From positions 62,001 to 126,000 of the forward strand of contig CAKUEH010000005.1 of the NCBI GenBank assembly GCA_934646185.1: a DNA stretch of 64,000 nt, given 5' to 3'. Made by a program: the position numbers and the translations under genes. Numbering within the stretch: position 1 is the first letter of the stretch; every line of letters begins with the position of its first letter. Shown here piece by piece: positions 1-9,123 of the stretch. The notes under the pieces were generated by a model. The model was not told the origin of the DNA. It did no database searches and worked only from the letters and a program-made list of their open reading frames with translations. The DNA is from an uncultured Oscillospiraceae bacterium (lineage in GTDB: Bacteria > Bacillota > Clostridia > Oscillospirales > Oscillospiraceae).

Positions 1-15
1 GTCAGTGGATATCAG

Positions 16-44
16 GATAGGGTGCTGCACAGCAGCACCCTATC
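16..44. repeat. Perfect inverted repeat upstream of permease gene
   Basis: A 12-base arm (GATAGGGTGCTG) is followed by a 5-base loop and its exact complement. There is no T-run after it, so it is not a classical terminator. It lies just before a permease gene, where the binding-protein gene of such operons normally ends, so it could be an mRNA stabiliser or partial attenuator between binding protein and permeases. The upstream gene is outside the window. Confidence 0.7.
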
Positions 45-76
45 GCGTATGCAAAGAACAGAAGGGAGATCCAGCT

Positions 77-1012
77 ATGAATAAACCTCGAGAACAGAGA
101 AAAACAGGAAGCAGGAAACGATTACAGCGAAAGCAGGAACTCCCACTGCATATGATGCTGCTGCCCGGACTGCTGATTGTGCTGGTCTACAACTATGGCC
201 CCATGTTTGGCCTGCTCATGGCCTTTGAAAACTATAAGCCGACAAGGGGCATTTTCGGTTCAGTGTGGGTAGGGCTGGAGAATTTCAGACGGCTGTTCGC
301 ATATCCGGATATTGAAAACGTCTTTTATAATACCATTTATATTTCTGTATTCAAACTGATTCTTGGTATTCTTGTTCCGGTTCTGTTTGCACTGCTATTG
401 AATGAGATCAAAAATCAGATTTTCTCCGGCTATGTGCAGACAGTTACCTGTTTGCCGTATTTCCTGTCATGGGTAATTCTTGGCGGCGTGCTTACTAATA
501 TCCTGTCTCCGTCAAACGGTATGGTTAATGCAGTCATAACGTTTTTTGGCGGAGAACCGTTGTATTTTCTGGGTGACAACAAGCTCTTCCCATGGACGCT
601 GATTTTGACTGATACATGGAAGAATTTTGGATATAGTTCGATTATCTATCTGGCAGCGATGAGCAGCATCGATCCTGCACTGTATGAGGCTGCTGAGATG
701 GACGGCGCTGGGAAGCTGAAACAGATTCTACATATAACCCTGCCAGGAATTCTGCCGATGGTTTTTGTAATGGCTGTGTTATCGTTGGGCAACGTTTTAA
801 ATGCAGGCTTCGATCAGGTTTTCAATCTCTACAGCCCGCAGGTCTATGCGTCCGGCGATATTCTGGACACCTTCATTTACCGGTTGGGTATTGAAGATGC
901 GCAATACAGCATGTCCACAGCCGTCGGCCTTTTAAAGTCTGTGATTTCTTTGATTCTCATTTCCCTAGGTTACAAAATGGCAGAGAAATATGGCGATTAC
1001 AAAGTTTTTTAA
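77..1012 (+). CDS. Carbohydrate ABC transporter permease (LplB/UgpA type)
   Basis: Inner-membrane permease subunit of a carbohydrate-uptake ABC transporter, 311 residues. A basic N-terminus is followed by about six hydrophobic segments. The cytoplasmic EAA loop that docks on the ATPase is visible near residues 210-230 (YEAAEMDGAG...LPGILP). The start at 77 is chosen because GAAGGGAG lies just before it; an upstream in-frame start would run through the inverted repeat at 16-44. The stop is 11 bases before the partner permease start, so the two are co-translated. No ATPase gene is present in this locus. As in related Firmicutes, a shared MsmX-type ATPase elsewhere is likely (inference). The LplB-like sequence and neighbouring pectin-type enzymes suggest an oligosaccharide substrate. 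Confidence 0.93.
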   Translation: MNKPREQRKTGSRKRLQRKQELPLHMMLLPGLLIVLVYNYGPMFGLLMAFENYKPTRGIFGSVWVGLENFRRLFAYPDIENVFYNTIYISVFKLILGILVPVLFALLLNEIKNQIFSGYVQTVTCLPYFLSWVILGGVLTNILSPSNGMVNAVITFFGGEPLYFLGDNKLFPWTLILTDTWKNFGYSSIIYLAAMSSIDPALYEAAEMDGAGKLKQILHITLPGILPMVFVMAVLSLGNVLNAGFDQVFNLYSPQVYASGDILDTFIYRLGIEDAQYSMSTAVGLLKSVISLILISLGYKMAEKYGDYKVF

Positions 1013-1022
1013 GGAGGCACAC

Positions 1023-1919
1023 ATGAAACAAAAAAAGGCGATGCGCGTGGATGCCTTCACATGGATCAATGTTTTTATTCTAACGACTTTGTCCCTGCTG
1101 TGTCTGTTGCCGATTATCAACGTGCTTGCAATCTCTTTTTCTGCACGCGGCCCCGTAGAAGCCGGACGCGTCGCGTTTTGGCCTGTGGATTTTACAACGG
1201 CGGCTTACGAGTATGTCCTGAAGGACAGCGGGTTTTTGAATGCGCTGCTGGTCAGTATGTTGCGGGTGCTTGTAGGCCCGGCTCTGAATTTGCTCCTGTG
1301 CATTCTCTGTGCCTATCCCCTGTCAAAGTCGGAAACGCATTTTCGGGCGAGGAAGCTGTATGTATGGATATTTCTCTTCGCCACGCTGTTTAACGGCGGC
1401 CTGATCCCAACGTATATGGTGGTCAAACAGACGAAGCTGATCAATTCTTTCTGGTCGCTGATTATTCCGGGGGCAGTGCCGGTTACGTATGTGATTATGA
1501 TGATGAATTTCTTTCGGAGTCTTCCGAAGGAGCTCGAGGAGGCAGCACTGATCGATGGAGCAAATCAGTGGCAGATCTGCTGGAAGGTGATCGTCCCGCT
1601 GTCGAAAGCCTCTATTGCAACGATCACGCTGTTCTGCATCGTCGGACACTGGAACGCATGGTTTGACGGCATGCTGTACTTTAACACCAGTGTGGGACAG
1701 CCGCTTGGAACGTTCCTGCACAATATGGTCGTAAATTCGGGCCTTGACGTCATGAAAAGCACCTCAGATGTTGAAACACTTGCGCAGCTGATGAAAATAT
1801 CCACCCAGACGACAAAAGCGGCGCAGATCTTCCTTGCCATGCTGCCGATCCTGATCGTGTATCCCTATATGCGGCGGTATTTTTCCAAGGGCATCGTGAT
1901 GGGGAGCGTAAAGGGCTGA
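1023..1919 (+). CDS. Carbohydrate ABC transporter permease (YtcP/AraQ type)
   Basis: Second permease of the same importer, 298 residues with about six membrane segments. The EAA loop is seen around residues 180-200 (EEAALIDGAN...VPLSKAS). The C-terminus ends in the YFSKGIVMGSVKG style typical of the YtcP subgroup. Start 1023 is preceded by AAGGAGG at 1011-1017. It forms a heterodimeric channel with the product of 77-1012. The AraC regulator follows after a 31-base gap, consistent with a single operon. Confidence 0.93.
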   Translation: MKQKKAMRVDAFTWINVFILTTLSLLCLLPIINVLAISFSARGPVEAGRVAFWPVDFTTAAYEYVLKDSGFLNALLVSMLRVLVGPALNLLLCILCAYPLSKSETHFRARKLYVWIFLFATLFNGGLIPTYMVVKQTKLINSFWSLIIPGAVPVTYVIMMMNFFRSLPKELEEAALIDGANQWQICWKVIVPLSKASIATITLFCIVGHWNAWFDGMLYFNTSVGQPLGTFLHNMVVNSGLDVMKSTSDVETLAQLMKISTQTTKAAQIFLAMLPILIVYPYMRRYFSKGIVMGSVKG

Positions 1920-1950
1920 AGACCGGAGCAGCTGTTTGGAGGAGAATTTT

Positions 1951-2859
1951 ATGGATGCGCCGCAGTACAAATCAATCGAGTATCAGTTCCGCGACCAGCG
2001 CCTTTACGAGGATTACTACGCGCTGTTTTCGATCGGCTGGGAGTATTGGGTCTCGCCGGAGGTCTATTACCGGGACTGCAGAACGTCCGCATACAAGCAG
2101 TGCGTATTTCAGTATACCGTGTCCGGCGAGGGGACGCTGGTTTACAACCAGAAGGCCTATCCGATCAAGCCCGGACAGGCATTTCTGATCGAACGTCCCG
2201 GACAGTATCAGTATTACCGCTCGCCGAACGCAAAGCATTGGGAGCTGAAATTTATTACGCTCAATATCGCCTGCCTGAAGATCTGGAACGATCTGGCGGA
2301 GCGGTTCGGCCGCGTTTTTGATCTGCCCGCAGATTCAGCCGTTATGCGATGCTGGGACGGGATCTATCAGGCGGCGCTGGAAAATAAGATGGGCAGCTTC
2401 TATACGGCTTCCGGGCACGCATATCAGTTCATGATGCAGCTGTACAATACGTTGACCGAGCAGGCCAGCACGCAGAGCATGTCGGATGTCGTGCAGAGAT
2501 GCATGGCGCTGATCCAGACAGAGTATAAAAACGAGCTGGATCTTGACTACCTGTCAAAGGCCTGCAATGTTTCCGTCCCGTATCTGTCCAAGCGGTTTCA
2601 GGAGGCGCTGCACGCTTCTCCGATCCAATATCTGAACAGATATCGGATCGAGGTCGCAAGCTCGCTTTTGCTGAGGAGCCGGAACCGGATCGAAGATATC
2701 GCGCATGCGGTCGGATTTTCAGACGCAAACTATTTTGCGCGTGTGTTCAAAAAAGCGATGGGCTGCACGCCGAGAGAATACCGGCTGCAGGAGGTCCGGC
2801 GCGTTGTTGAGGATCACACGCTTCAGGTGCAGGTTTCCCCGGAAGGGATCATCGGCTGA
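1951..2859 (+). CDS. AraC-family transcriptional regulator
   Basis: 302-residue sugar-locus regulator. The N-terminal 130 or so residues look like a cupin ligand-sensing fold (GEGTLVYNQKAYPIKPGQAF). The last 95 residues are a double helix-turn-helix of the AraC type: first helix pair around LDYLSKACNVSVPYLSKRF, second around IEDIAHAVGFSDANYFARVF, then the conserved GCTPREYR end. Start 1951 follows GGAGGAG. It sits between transporter and hydrolase genes, so it probably activates this operon in response to an imported sugar (inference). Confidence 0.9.
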   Translation: MDAPQYKSIEYQFRDQRLYEDYYALFSIGWEYWVSPEVYYRDCRTSAYKQCVFQYTVSGEGTLVYNQKAYPIKPGQAFLIERPGQYQYYRSPNAKHWELKFITLNIACLKIWNDLAERFGRVFDLPADSAVMRCWDGIYQAALENKMGSFYTASGHAYQFMMQLYNTLTEQASTQSMSDVVQRCMALIQTEYKNELDLDYLSKACNVSVPYLSKRFQEALHASPIQYLNRYRIEVASSLLLRSRNRIEDIAHAVGFSDANYFARVFKKAMGCTPREYRLQEVRRVVEDHTLQVQVSPEGIIG

Positions 2860-2877
2860 GCGGCAGAGAGGAAAAGA

Positions 2878-3930
2878 ATGAACAACTACCGAATATCATC
2901 TGTACACGAGACAAATCTGACAAATCAAAACGGCGTTTATCAGGACAGCCTGCTCGCATACGCTGTGGATCGGGACGGCCGCTTCTGGGCGCTTCTCGGC
3001 CATACAAATCTGGGCGGCATCACCGTCTGGAGCGGCAGGTCTCTCCTGGAGCTGAAAAAAGAATATGACGCCGAGTATCGTTTTTCATTGGGGGAGGCCG
3101 GACAGGCGTTTTCCGGCATTCCGTATCCGGACGGGCCGCTGTCCCGCGGACAGATCTGGCCGTGCGGGCTGTGGATCAACACGGAAACGAACCGGTTTTA
3201 CTGCCTGATCCACAACGAGACAGGCTGGGGCGCGGGAAAAACCTCCTACACCGCGAACGCGCAGGAGGAGGGCGAACCCGATTTTCGGCATATCGGACTG
3301 ATGACGTCCGACGACTGCGGAAAGACATGGCGTTTTTCCGGCTGGATCCTGACTGCGCAGGAGCCCTGCTGGACGAACAGATTTTCGCCCGGAATGGATC
3401 GGTCGGGACAGAGCGGAAGCGCGGTCTGCCTTGGCTGCGGGGATTTTTCCGTTTTCCCGGATCTTGACGGCGGCTATCTGTATTTGTTCTATACAAAGCA
3501 TGCTGCGGATCTTGACCGGTCGGAGGCAATCGAAGACGCGGTTTATCTTGCGCGCTGCCGGCTGGATGAATTGGAAGACGTGACGGCGTGGAAAAAGTAC
3601 GCGGGAAGCGGCTTTACAGAGCCGGGAAACTGCGGGCGGGATGTTCCCGTCCTGACCGGCGGCGCGATCCCTTCCGTCTGTAAGGATCCGAAGCATGACC
3701 GCTTTGTCATGTCGACCTATAACCGGGATGCGTGGCGGAACGGAGTCTGCACCTGCCAGCTCAGCTTCAGCGACGACCTGATGCACTGGACAAAGCCGGA
3801 GCGGGTCGAGATCGACCGGGCGGATGTCTCCAATCCGTATCTGACGCTGTATCCGGAAAAAGGAGCCTTCCGGGTCTTTATGAGCGCAAACGGCACGGAT
3901 ATCCGCTGGTATACACTGCGCGAGGAATAA
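2878..3930 (+). CDS. Sialidase-fold / beta-propeller glycosidase-like protein
   Basis: 350-residue protein with no signal peptide, so probably cytoplasmic. One Asp-box (S-x-D-x-G-x-T-W) is at about residues 144-151, and repeated strand-rich units such as FSDDLMHWTKPERV and NPYLTLYPEKGAFRV suggest a five- or six-bladed propeller like those of GH33, GH43 or related families. No catalytic triad can be assigned with confidence. AGAGAGGAAAAGA is the ribosome site. Lying between the AraC regulator and the GH78 gene, it probably trims the same oligosaccharide. It could equally be a non-hydrolytic sugar-binding propeller. Confidence 0.7.
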   Translation: MNNYRISSVHETNLTNQNGVYQDSLLAYAVDRDGRFWALLGHTNLGGITVWSGRSLLELKKEYDAEYRFSLGEAGQAFSGIPYPDGPLSRGQIWPCGLWINTETNRFYCLIHNETGWGAGKTSYTANAQEEGEPDFRHIGLMTSDDCGKTWRFSGWILTAQEPCWTNRFSPGMDRSGQSGSAVCLGCGDFSVFPDLDGGYLYLFYTKHAADLDRSEAIEDAVYLARCRLDELEDVTAWKKYAGSGFTEPGNCGRDVPVLTGGAIPSVCKDPKHDRFVMSTYNRDAWRNGVCTCQLSFSDDLMHWTKPERVEIDRADVSNPYLTLYPEKGAFRVFMSANGTDIRWYTLREE

Positions 3931-3944
3931 ACAATACATATTGA

Positions 3945-6095
3945 ATGATAGATTGGGTAAACATGAATACTTTCTTTCAAAAGGCAGTCCCGATATGGGC
4001 CAGGGGCCGGGCGGATGAAATGAATTGCGAGCTGGCGTTTCGCACGGTCATAGCCGGCGCGGATGCCGTTCTGCATCTTGCGGCCTCCAGCGTTTATCGC
4101 GTCTGGGCAAACGGAAAATTTGTCTGCGCGGGGCCGGCGCGGGCGGCGCATGGCTTTTACCGTGTGGATGAGATCGATCTGACGCCGCAGCTATGCGCCG
4201 GGCAGAACACGATCGTGATCGAGGTAACGGCCTTCAATGTCAACAGCTATGATACGCTGGATCAGCCGGGCTTCCTGACCGCGGAGATCCTGCAAAGCCA
4301 TGAGGTGACCGCAGCGACAGGCGACGGCTCCTTCGGCGTATATGATCTGCACCAGCGGATCCGGTGCGTCCAGCGCTACAGCTTCCAGCGCGCGTTTGCC
4401 GAAGCGTACCGGTTTCGCGCCGGCAGGCAGGCGTTTTATCTCGGCGGGGCCGGCGGCGAGCGGCTGGAAGCGGAGACGCAGGCAGAAAAACGGTATCTGC
4501 GCCGGGAAACGCCCATGCCGCAATTTGAGCCGCTGCAGGTGCAGCGCGTCATCCAGACCGGCAGCGTGTCCTTTGACGTGCCGTGCGCCGCGCTGCGAAA
4601 AGACCGTGCCTATACGCAGATCGGCCCCCAGCTCAAGGGATATCCGGCGGATGCGCTGGAAGAGCACCTGTCTGACGAAGCGCAGACCTTTGCATGGAAG
4701 CCGTCTTGCGGGACGGTGGAGGATGCGTCTCAGATCGCGCTGGAAAACGGCTATGTGATCTGCCGGTTCCCTTACAACGCGACCGGATTTCCGTGCCTGA
4801 CGGTCAGCTGCGCGCAGGCGTGTACGGTCTATCTGCTGTTTGACGAGATCCTGACCGACGGAGACGTTGATTTCCTGCGTCTTACAAACTGCAGCTGCTT
4901 CAAATACGACCTGGATGCCGGGACACATCGGATCATGACGTTTGCCCCGTACACCATGATGTATCTGAAAATCGCCGTAAGAGGCGCGTGCCGGATTTCG
5001 GGCGTGCGGATGCTCCAATATCAGCACCCCGTGCCGGAATTGCAGATCCGCCTTCCGGAGCAGAAGCAGCTCCGGGAAATTGCGGACGCGGCGGTTCGTA
5101 CATACCGGCAGAACGCGCTGGATCTGTTTATGGACTGCCCCTCCCGCGAACGGGCAGGGTGGCTTTGCGACAGCTTCTTTACCGCAAGAACAGAGCATGT
5201 GCTGACAGGACAATGCGCGGTCGAAAAGGCGTTTCTGGAGAATTTCCTGCTGGCGGAGCGATTCGCGTATCTCCCGGAGGGGATGCTCCCGATGTGCTAT
5301 CCCGCGGATCACTATGACGGGAATTTTATTCCGAATTGGGCCATGTGGTTCGTGCTGGAGCTGGACGAGTATGTAAAACGAAGCGGCGACCGCGCGTTTG
5401 CGGAGCGGGCAAGACCGCGCGTTTACGGGCTGCTTCAATATTTTGCGCTGTTTGAAAACGAATACGGCCTGCTGGAGAAGCTGGAAAAGTGGGTGTTCGT
5501 CGAATGGTCCCGGGCAAATGATCCGGACGTTGTGCAGGACGTCAACTTCCCGACCAATATGCTGTATGCCAGAATGCTGCAGATCGCAGGGACCCTGTAC
5601 AGTGACCCCGCGCTTTTGGAAAAATCTCAAAAGCTGCATGAAACGATCCGGCAGCGCTCCTTTAACGGCTCGTTCTTTACAGACAACGAGCGGCGGACGG
5701 AGCAGGGGCTTGTGAACCCCGGCAATATAACGGAGGTCTGCCAGTATTACGCATTTTTCATGGGAACTGCCGACAAGCAGACGTACCCGGAGCTGTGGCA
5801 GACGCTTGTGCGGGATTTCGGGCCGCACAGAGCGGCGGACTGTCATCCGGATGTGGCGGCGGCGAACGCGTTTATCGGAGATTATCTGCGGCTGGAGCTT
5901 CTGTATCTGGACGGCCAGACGGAAAAGCTGCTGCAGGATCTGAAAGAATATTTTACGCCGATGGCCGAGAGGACCGGGACATTGTGGGAGCATGATCAGC
6001 CGAGCGCCAGCTGCTGCCACGGGTTTGCGTCCCACGTTTTATACTGGCTGGCAAAGATCTACGGAACGGAGAAGATATCATATGCAGGCGCTTGA
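3945..6095 (+). CDS. GH78 alpha-L-rhamnosidase-type enzyme
   Basis: 716-residue cytoplasmic glycosidase. The motif D397-C-P-S-R401-E402-R-A-G-W406-L-C-D409 matches the spacing of the GH78 active-site block (D, R, E, W, D at 0, +4, +5, +9, +12). A late glutamate in TLWEH (E682) fits the general base. An N-terminal beta-sandwich (SSVYRVWANGKFVCAGPAR) precedes an (alpha/alpha)6 barrel from about residue 370. Expected reaction: release of terminal L-rhamnose from pectin or glycoside side chains. No strong ribosome site lies before 3945; an alternative ATG is at 3963. The end overlaps the next gene by 14 bases. The family has divergent members, so substrate remains inferred. Confidence 0.88.
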   Translation: MIDWVNMNTFFQKAVPIWARGRADEMNCELAFRTVIAGADAVLHLAASSVYRVWANGKFVCAGPARAAHGFYRVDEIDLTPQLCAGQNTIVIEVTAFNVNSYDTLDQPGFLTAEILQSHEVTAATGDGSFGVYDLHQRIRCVQRYSFQRAFAEAYRFRAGRQAFYLGGAGGERLEAETQAEKRYLRRETPMPQFEPLQVQRVIQTGSVSFDVPCAALRKDRAYTQIGPQLKGYPADALEEHLSDEAQTFAWKPSCGTVEDASQIALENGYVICRFPYNATGFPCLTVSCAQACTVYLLFDEILTDGDVDFLRLTNCSCFKYDLDAGTHRIMTFAPYTMMYLKIAVRGACRISGVRMLQYQHPVPELQIRLPEQKQLREIADAAVRTYRQNALDLFMDCPSRERAGWLCDSFFTARTEHVLTGQCAVEKAFLENFLLAERFAYLPEGMLPMCYPADHYDGNFIPNWAMWFVLELDEYVKRSGDRAFAERARPRVYGLLQYFALFENEYGLLEKLEKWVFVEWSRANDPDVVQDVNFPTNMLYARMLQIAGTLYSDPALLEKSQKLHETIRQRSFNGSFFTDNERRTEQGLVNPGNITEVCQYYAFFMGTADKQTYPELWQTLVRDFGPHRAADCHPDVAAANAFIGDYLRLELLYLDGQTEKLLQDLKEYFTPMAERTGTLWEHDQPSASCCHGFASHVLYWLAKIYGTEKISYAGA

Positions 6096-7632
6096 CGTAA
6101 GCAATATCACGCTGACAGGGGAACTGGCGTTCCGGCTGGGAAGAAACTATTCCCGGCTGGAAGATCCGATGTACCGTGCGTCAGAGATCTTTCAGGCAGA
6201 TAAGCAGGGCTGGCCGGGCGACTGGGAGGGCCGGACGATCCTGGCCCTGTGTCTGCACGAGAGGATCTCGAAGCGGAAAGCGGCGTTTTTGGATGAGATC
6301 CTGGAAGCGCTGGATACGCAGTGGAACGAGCGGGGGTATTTAAAAGACATCTGCGCGCTGGAGGCGATCAACGAACAGCAGCTTTCCGGCCATAACTGGC
6401 TGCTTCGGGGCCTGCTGGAGCTTTATATCAGCAGGAACGACGAGAAATACGCGGACCGTGCAAAGCGGATCGTAGAAAATCTGTATCTGCCGTTGGCGGG
6501 GAAATTCCCGACCTATCCGACTGCGCGCGAAAAGCGCACGGCAAATGCGGAAGCGGCGGGACATCTTGGCGAGGAGATCGTGGACGGCTGGCGTTTGTCG
6601 ACGGACATCGGCTGCGCATTCATTTCCATGGACGCGCTGGCGCAGTACGATACGCTGTTCGCGGATCCATCTGTGCGCGCGCTTCTGTCGGAAATGATCG
6701 CGGCGTTCCGGCAGATCGATGTTGAAAAAAGCTCCCTTCAGACGCATGCGACGCTGTCTGCGCTGCGCGGGATCCTGCGGCTGTGCGAGGCGGAGCCGGA
6801 TGAGGAGCTGCTCACGTTTGCGAAGGAACTGTTTGCGCATTACGTGCGGTACGGAATGACGGCAAATTACGCAAATTATAACTGGTTCGGGCGTCCGTAC
6901 TGGACAGAACCCTGCGCGATCGTCGATTCTTATATGGCGGCCATGTCGCTGTTCCGTCTGACGCGGCAGAGCGAATATGCGGTCCTCGCAAATCGGATCT
7001 ACTATAATGCGCTTCTCGCGTCCCAGCGTCCGAACGGCGGCTTTGGCTGTGATCTTTGCAGCGGGACCGAACAGAGCGGCGCGTTTGTTCAGGCAAATGC
7101 GGATGTTTATGAGGCATGGTGGTGCTGCTCCATGCGCGGAGCGGAGGGCCTTTGCAGCGCGGCGTCCAACAGCATTTTAACGGAGAACGACCAGATCTGG
7201 TTTGTGCATTACCTTTCGGGGCAGTATCGCACAGAGAATGCCGACATTGTGGTAAAGACGGCGTATCCGGATGAGAACAAGCTGCATATTTCTCTTCGCG
7301 GCGTAAAGCGGGAGCTGCAGCTGCGGCTGTACGTGCCGCAGGGGGCCAAAGACGCGGCGGTTCGAGTCAACGGCCAGCCGCAGCGTGTGCAGCCGACTGC
7401 GTTTCTGCATATTTCCGTCTGCGGCGATACTGAGCTGGAGCTTTCCTTCCTGCTGCCGCCGAGAAATGTGCCCGCCGCCGGCTTCTTCACAGCAGAGCAT
7501 GCGCAAATTACAATGCAGGGCGATCAGATCCTCGGCAGAGACGAACGCGGAAAGCAGATCTTTCTTGCAGACCGCATTTACACAGAGCACAATCTGCAAT
7601 GTAAAACAGCGATCCTGCATCTGCCGGTGTGA
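6082..7632 (+). CDS. GH127-type (DUF1680) beta-L-arabinofuranosidase-like enzyme
   Basis: 516-residue (alpha/alpha)6-barrel protein. GH127 enzymes use a zinc-bound cysteine nucleophile held by Glu-x-Cys and a Cys-Cys pair. Both are here: E276-P-C278 in YWTEPCAIVDS and C348-C349 in WWCCSMRGAEG. A C-terminal beta-domain follows (LQLRLYVPQGAKDAAVRVNG). The start at 6082 follows CGGAGAAG and overlaps the GH78 gene, which implies coupled translation. It likely removes arabinofuranose (or a related sugar) from the same oligosaccharide as the rhamnosidase. It is somewhat shorter than characterised members (about 650 residues), and the acid/base glutamate could not be aligned by eye. Confidence 0.82.
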   Translation: MQALDVSNITLTGELAFRLGRNYSRLEDPMYRASEIFQADKQGWPGDWEGRTILALCLHERISKRKAAFLDEILEALDTQWNERGYLKDICALEAINEQQLSGHNWLLRGLLELYISRNDEKYADRAKRIVENLYLPLAGKFPTYPTAREKRTANAEAAGHLGEEIVDGWRLSTDIGCAFISMDALAQYDTLFADPSVRALLSEMIAAFRQIDVEKSSLQTHATLSALRGILRLCEAEPDEELLTFAKELFAHYVRYGMTANYANYNWFGRPYWTEPCAIVDSYMAAMSLFRLTRQSEYAVLANRIYYNALLASQRPNGGFGCDLCSGTEQSGAFVQANADVYEAWWCCSMRGAEGLCSAASNSILTENDQIWFVHYLSGQYRTENADIVVKTAYPDENKLHISLRGVKRELQLRLYVPQGAKDAAVRVNGQPQRVQPTAFLHISVCGDTELELSFLLPPRNVPAAGFFTAEHAQITMQGDQILGRDERGKQIFLADRIYTEHNLQCKTAILHLPV

Positions 7633-7669
7633 TTGTACGAAAGATCCGTCTGAGAACATCACGATACAT

Positions 7670-7713
7670 AGCGGGAGATCCCTCCGCATCTGCGGACGGA
7701 TCTCCCGCTGTTT
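7670..7713 (+). terminator. Intrinsic terminator after GH127 gene
   Basis: Arms 7670-7687 and 7692-7709 (AGCGGGAGATCC...GGATCTCCCGCT) form a long stem with one internal mismatch and a 4-base loop, followed by GTTTT. It closes the first carbohydrate operon. Confidence 0.85.
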
Positions 7714-7754
7714 TGACAGAAAACGCACAAACTGCATGCTGCCGGCCGCTCTCC

Positions 7755-7783
7755 TTGCAATCGCCCTCTCCGTATGGTATGCT
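7755..7783 (+). promoter_or_regulatory. Probable sigma-A promoter for the two-component genes
   Basis: TTGCAA at 7755-7760, a 17-base spacer and TATGCT at 7778-7783. It lies 35 bases before the GTG start of the sensor gene and after the terminator at 7670-7713. Confidence 0.6.
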
Positions 7784-7817
7784 TTGCATACAGAAACCCA
7801 TTCGGGCAGGTGATTTT

Positions 7818-9123
7818 GTGACGGCGCAGAAAAAACGGGAGATTCTGACCGGCGGCATTGCGGCGCTTCTGATCGTCTGCGCTGTTGCAGCACGGGTCAT
7901 TACACGCGGGCGCCGGGAGGCTGCTTACTTCCTGCCGGTCTCGCTGCTGCGGAGCATGATCTATATCGGCCTCATGACGTGGTGGGGCGTTTCGCTCTGG
8001 CAGCGCATTGTGCAGACGCAGGTGCGGCGGTATCTGGCGGCGACGGCGGCGCTTTGCGTGTTCTGGCTGTCCATCCGGACGGTCAAATTCTTCTTTGCCG
8101 TCAGCCCTGCCGCCATCCGCTATCTCTGGTACGGCTATTATTTCCCGATGCTGTTCATTCCGCTTTTATGCGTGCTGGTCGCGCTTTCTCTCGGAAGGCC
8201 CGAAAATTACCGGCTGCCGAAATGGACGAATCTTCTTTACATCCCCACTGCGCTGCTTCTGCTGCTGGTGCTGACGAACGATCTGCTGGTGCAGGACGAG
8301 CTGCGGGACACCGGCGATGTTCTGAAAGCGGAAAACGCGCAGAAGGCGCGCAGACTGAAGCTGGAGGAACAGACAAAGCTCTATGACCTCGTCGAGCGGC
8401 AGTCCACGCCGCAGTTTGCGCGGCTGGAAGCACTGTTGTCGGAGCTGTCCGGCGCGCAGTCGCGGAAGGAGGCAAAGCCGCTTCTCGGGCGTATCGCCGC
8501 CATCTGCATCTTTTCGTCCAAAGGGCTTGTCCGGCTGATGAATCGCCGGATGCTCGCGGTCGGGGCGATGCTGCTTGGCAGCGGGATCCAGACGCTCGGA
8601 GAGCTGTGCGAGGCGCTGCAGGATCCGCCGGAAGGTGTCGCAAAAGACACCTCCATGCCCGGCGTGTATCACTTCCCGGACGGAAGCGCCCTGCGCTTTT
8701 CGGAAAACGGGATCCAGGACCGCGACGGGCAGCGCTACACCGAGGTCATCGCCGCGGATGTTTCCAAGCTGATGGCCGTGCGCGCACAACTGGACGCGGA
8801 AAACGCGCGGCTGGACGCGGCGAACGAGGCGCGGCGGAAGCTGGGCGAGGAAATGGCGGACATTGTCCGCGAGGAAGAAATTCTGAACATGAAGATCCGC
8901 GTCCACGACGATATTGGCTATTCGCTTCTGTCCGTGCGCAGGGCCTACTGGCAATGCGAAAGCATGGAAGCGCTGCACACGCTTGCCGGACAGTGACGCA
9001 CGACCATCCGGCTCCTGTACGCCGGCGCGCCGGGTGGAACAGGCGCAGGGGACAATGGACATTCAATGCCGTCCGCACTTCGCGCTGACGATCAAACTTC
9101 CCATACAGGAGGAACCGACATGA
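7818..9123 (+). pseudogene. Sensor histidine kinase with internal deletion
   Basis: From a GTG at 7818 the frame encodes 392 residues: about four membrane helices, a signalling linker and coiled-coil (EEQTKLYDLVERQ; AQLDAENARLDAANEARRK), then the phospho-acceptor box IRVHDDIGYSLLSVRRAYW near residue 375. It then stops at 8996. The ATP-binding domain (N, G1, G2 boxes) is absent. In another frame, 9028-9123 reads RRVEQAQGTMDIQCRPHFAL...LPIQEEPT, which is the normal last strand of such kinases. Its stop overlaps the regulator start as ATGA. So the original gene ran to 9123 and lost the catalytic domain plus the frame. The histidine region survives, but it cannot autophosphorylate unaided. An assembly error is the alternative. 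Confidence 0.8.
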
